From: Ephemerocybe angulata
Taxonomy: Eukaryota; Basidiomycota; Agaricomycetes; Agaricales; Psathyrellaceae
DNA length: 64,000 nucleotides
Assembly (NCBI GenBank): GCA_013368325.1
Contig: JAACJK010000109.1
Location: 1,488,001 to 1,552,000, forward strand
Direction of reading: 5' to 3'
Shown: in pieces, positions 62,808-64,000 of the stretch
Numbering within the stretch: position 1 is the stretch's first letter
Layout of the letters: each line of letters begins with the position of its first letter
Notes under the pieces: model-generated
Seen by the model: only the letters and a program-made list of their open reading frames with translations
The model's database searches: none
What the model was told of the DNA's origin: nothing
Program-made: the position numbers and the translations under genes

Positions 62808-64000
62808 GCGAAATTACTAGAAATCGATCGTTTGGGGGGAGTAGAAGGGGAGATGTCGATTGACACAGCTAGTCGACCCGTCTGAGCAGCCCGAACGAGT
62901 TTAGCGGATGCTTCTTCACAGAGTTGGTTGGTATTGCGTGGGTCGAATCCGCCATGTGAATTATACATCTTGAAGTTGAGCTTGACCATAAGTCCGCTAT
63001 TGGCTAGGCCGAAGAGGTATTCGTCAAGGAACGGCCATTCGTAAGCCTCTCGGAGAATGGAGACAGATTCGCCATTGGCCACTTTCAAGTTGTAAATTGC
63101 TGTGGTAATGATGATTTGCAGGGACAGCGATTCTAAGACCTCCAGATTTTTTGTTCCGTACTTGGAAAGGACCATTCTTAAGTCCTGAACAAACTGAGGG
63201 CAGTGCGGATCGGGACGCCCCCAGTGTGTGTCACCGGAGGAAAACACGCTTAGCTCGAGGTGTTTGACATGAGGAAGCAACAACATGTCCTCTTCATGAC
63301 CTATACTCGGTGTAAGCAATCCCATAGCCAAGGAGAAACAGGAAAGAACAGGGAGGGACTAACTCACAAGTGATGCTGTACCAGTGCACAACAAGTACGA
63401 TTCGTTCCACCGTCCCACGACATGCTCGGAGGACCTCAGTGCACGTAGTCCAATCGAGTGAGTTGTGGAAGACCATTTGAAGTGTCTTCAGGTGGGAAAA
63501 CATGCTTGGACTCGCAAGGGCAATGGTCCTGCAAATGAACTCGCTAGAACCCGCCACAACTAGCTCAGTCAAGGCCGTGCAACTGGTAGTAGAAGAAAGT
63601 GTTCTTATGCCTGTGCCAGGGCCCACCATCACGAGATGCAACCTCTTGAGGGACGGTGAGGAGAAAATAAGACTTGGGACACTCCTGAGACACTTTGCGG
63701 TTACTTCGTATATGCCGGGCTGCAAGAGACACTCCGCAATCGAATCTGCAACCTGCTTCGGAATTCGTCCCCAGTGGAGTACGTCGCCACAAGTTTCAAA
63801 GCCAGTAATTTGAACGGCTGATAAAGATGTGAGGCGTTGAAGTACTGGCGGTAGGTTTTCTATGAAGACTGTTTCGGCGAAAGCCGCCATTCGAATGTTA
63901 ATGGATTTGACGCAAGAGGCCAGTCTTTCGTTCGCCTCGAATAATTTGCGGAGATTTCTGAGCCGTTCCATTTGCTCCGAACGACGCGTCGTTCGGAGCA
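62804..64000 (-). CDS. F-box/LRR-style protein of Agaricomycete type, 5' end outside window
   Basis: The 5' end of this gene lies beyond 64000. The visible exon (64000-63368) reads ...SEQMERLRNLRKLFEANERLASC and continues with leucine-rich segments such as LPPVLQRLTSLSAVQITGFE, SSPSLKRLHLVMVG and FSHLKTLQMVF. A 67-nt intron (63367-63301) joins ...HWYSIT to CHEEDMLLLPHVKHLELSVF. The last exon ends SNFA with a stop at 62804-62806. The repeating leucine pattern matches LRR-like C-terminal parts of mushroom F-box proteins. The F-box itself is not in view, so the family is inferred. The ATG at 63971 is probably internal, because the frame stays open upstream to the window edge. Confidence 0.7.
63973..64000. 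repeat. Perfect 28-bp palindrome at window end
   Basis: The left arm tgctccgaacgacg is followed directly by its exact reverse complement with no spacer. It ends at the last base of the window, and the first flanking bases (tt) could extend it further. It lies inside the open frame of the LRR-style gene. Confidence 0.9.

Overview
The window is nuclear DNA from a filamentous basidiomycete, most likely an Agaricomycete. The genes are dense in introns of about 45-70 nt with GTRNGT-type donors, and the proteins are of fungal type throughout. They include an RGG-tailed Argonaute, a Dsc2/UBAC2-like pseudoprotease, an F-box/LRR-style protein of the kind that is expanded in mushrooms, and a basidiomycete-style GATA factor. 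There is no operon structure, no CRISPR array and no recognisable intact transposon.

Region 1 (1-30194) is dominated by a direct tandem segmental duplication. Positions 1-12597 recur at 17597-30194. I found one difference by eye, a T7/T8 run inside an intron. The repeat period is about 17.6 kb. The simplest reading is that the right copy runs 12598-30194 and the left copy starts about 5 kb outside the window. Each copy carries, all on the minus strand, NOP14 (18S rRNA processing), PAP1 (nuclear poly(A) polymerase), an Argonaute, MGM101 (mitochondrial DNA maintenance) and the 5' end of the ATR/Mec1/Rad3 checkpoint kinase. A SnoaL/NTF2-like gene is divergent from NOP14. The junction at 12597|12598 breaks two genes in complementary ways. 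The left SnoaL-like gene loses its last exon. The right ATR gene keeps about 5 kb (HEAT repeats, UME region, start of FAT) but lacks the rest of FAT, the kinase and FATC. A recent real duplication and an assembly duplication both remain possible.

Region 2 (30710-46390) is gene-poor. A single two-exon GATA transcription factor (37344-39006, minus) sits between two long stretches, 6.6 kb and 7.4 kb, in which I see no supportable gene.

Region 3 (46391-64000) returns to housekeeping density. In order it holds an ING-family PHD protein (chromatin), a Dsc2/UBAC2-like ER rhomboid pseudoprotease, eIF3d (translation) sharing a 104-bp divergent promoter with the splicing factor IST3/RBMX2, an unrecognised zinc-knuckle protein with a C-terminal hydrophobic tail, a gamma-tubulin complex GCP5-like protein, and a convergent F-box/LRR-style protein. 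The last two genes overlap in a shared CTAG that supplies both stop codons. The window ends in a perfect 28-bp palindrome inside the last gene.
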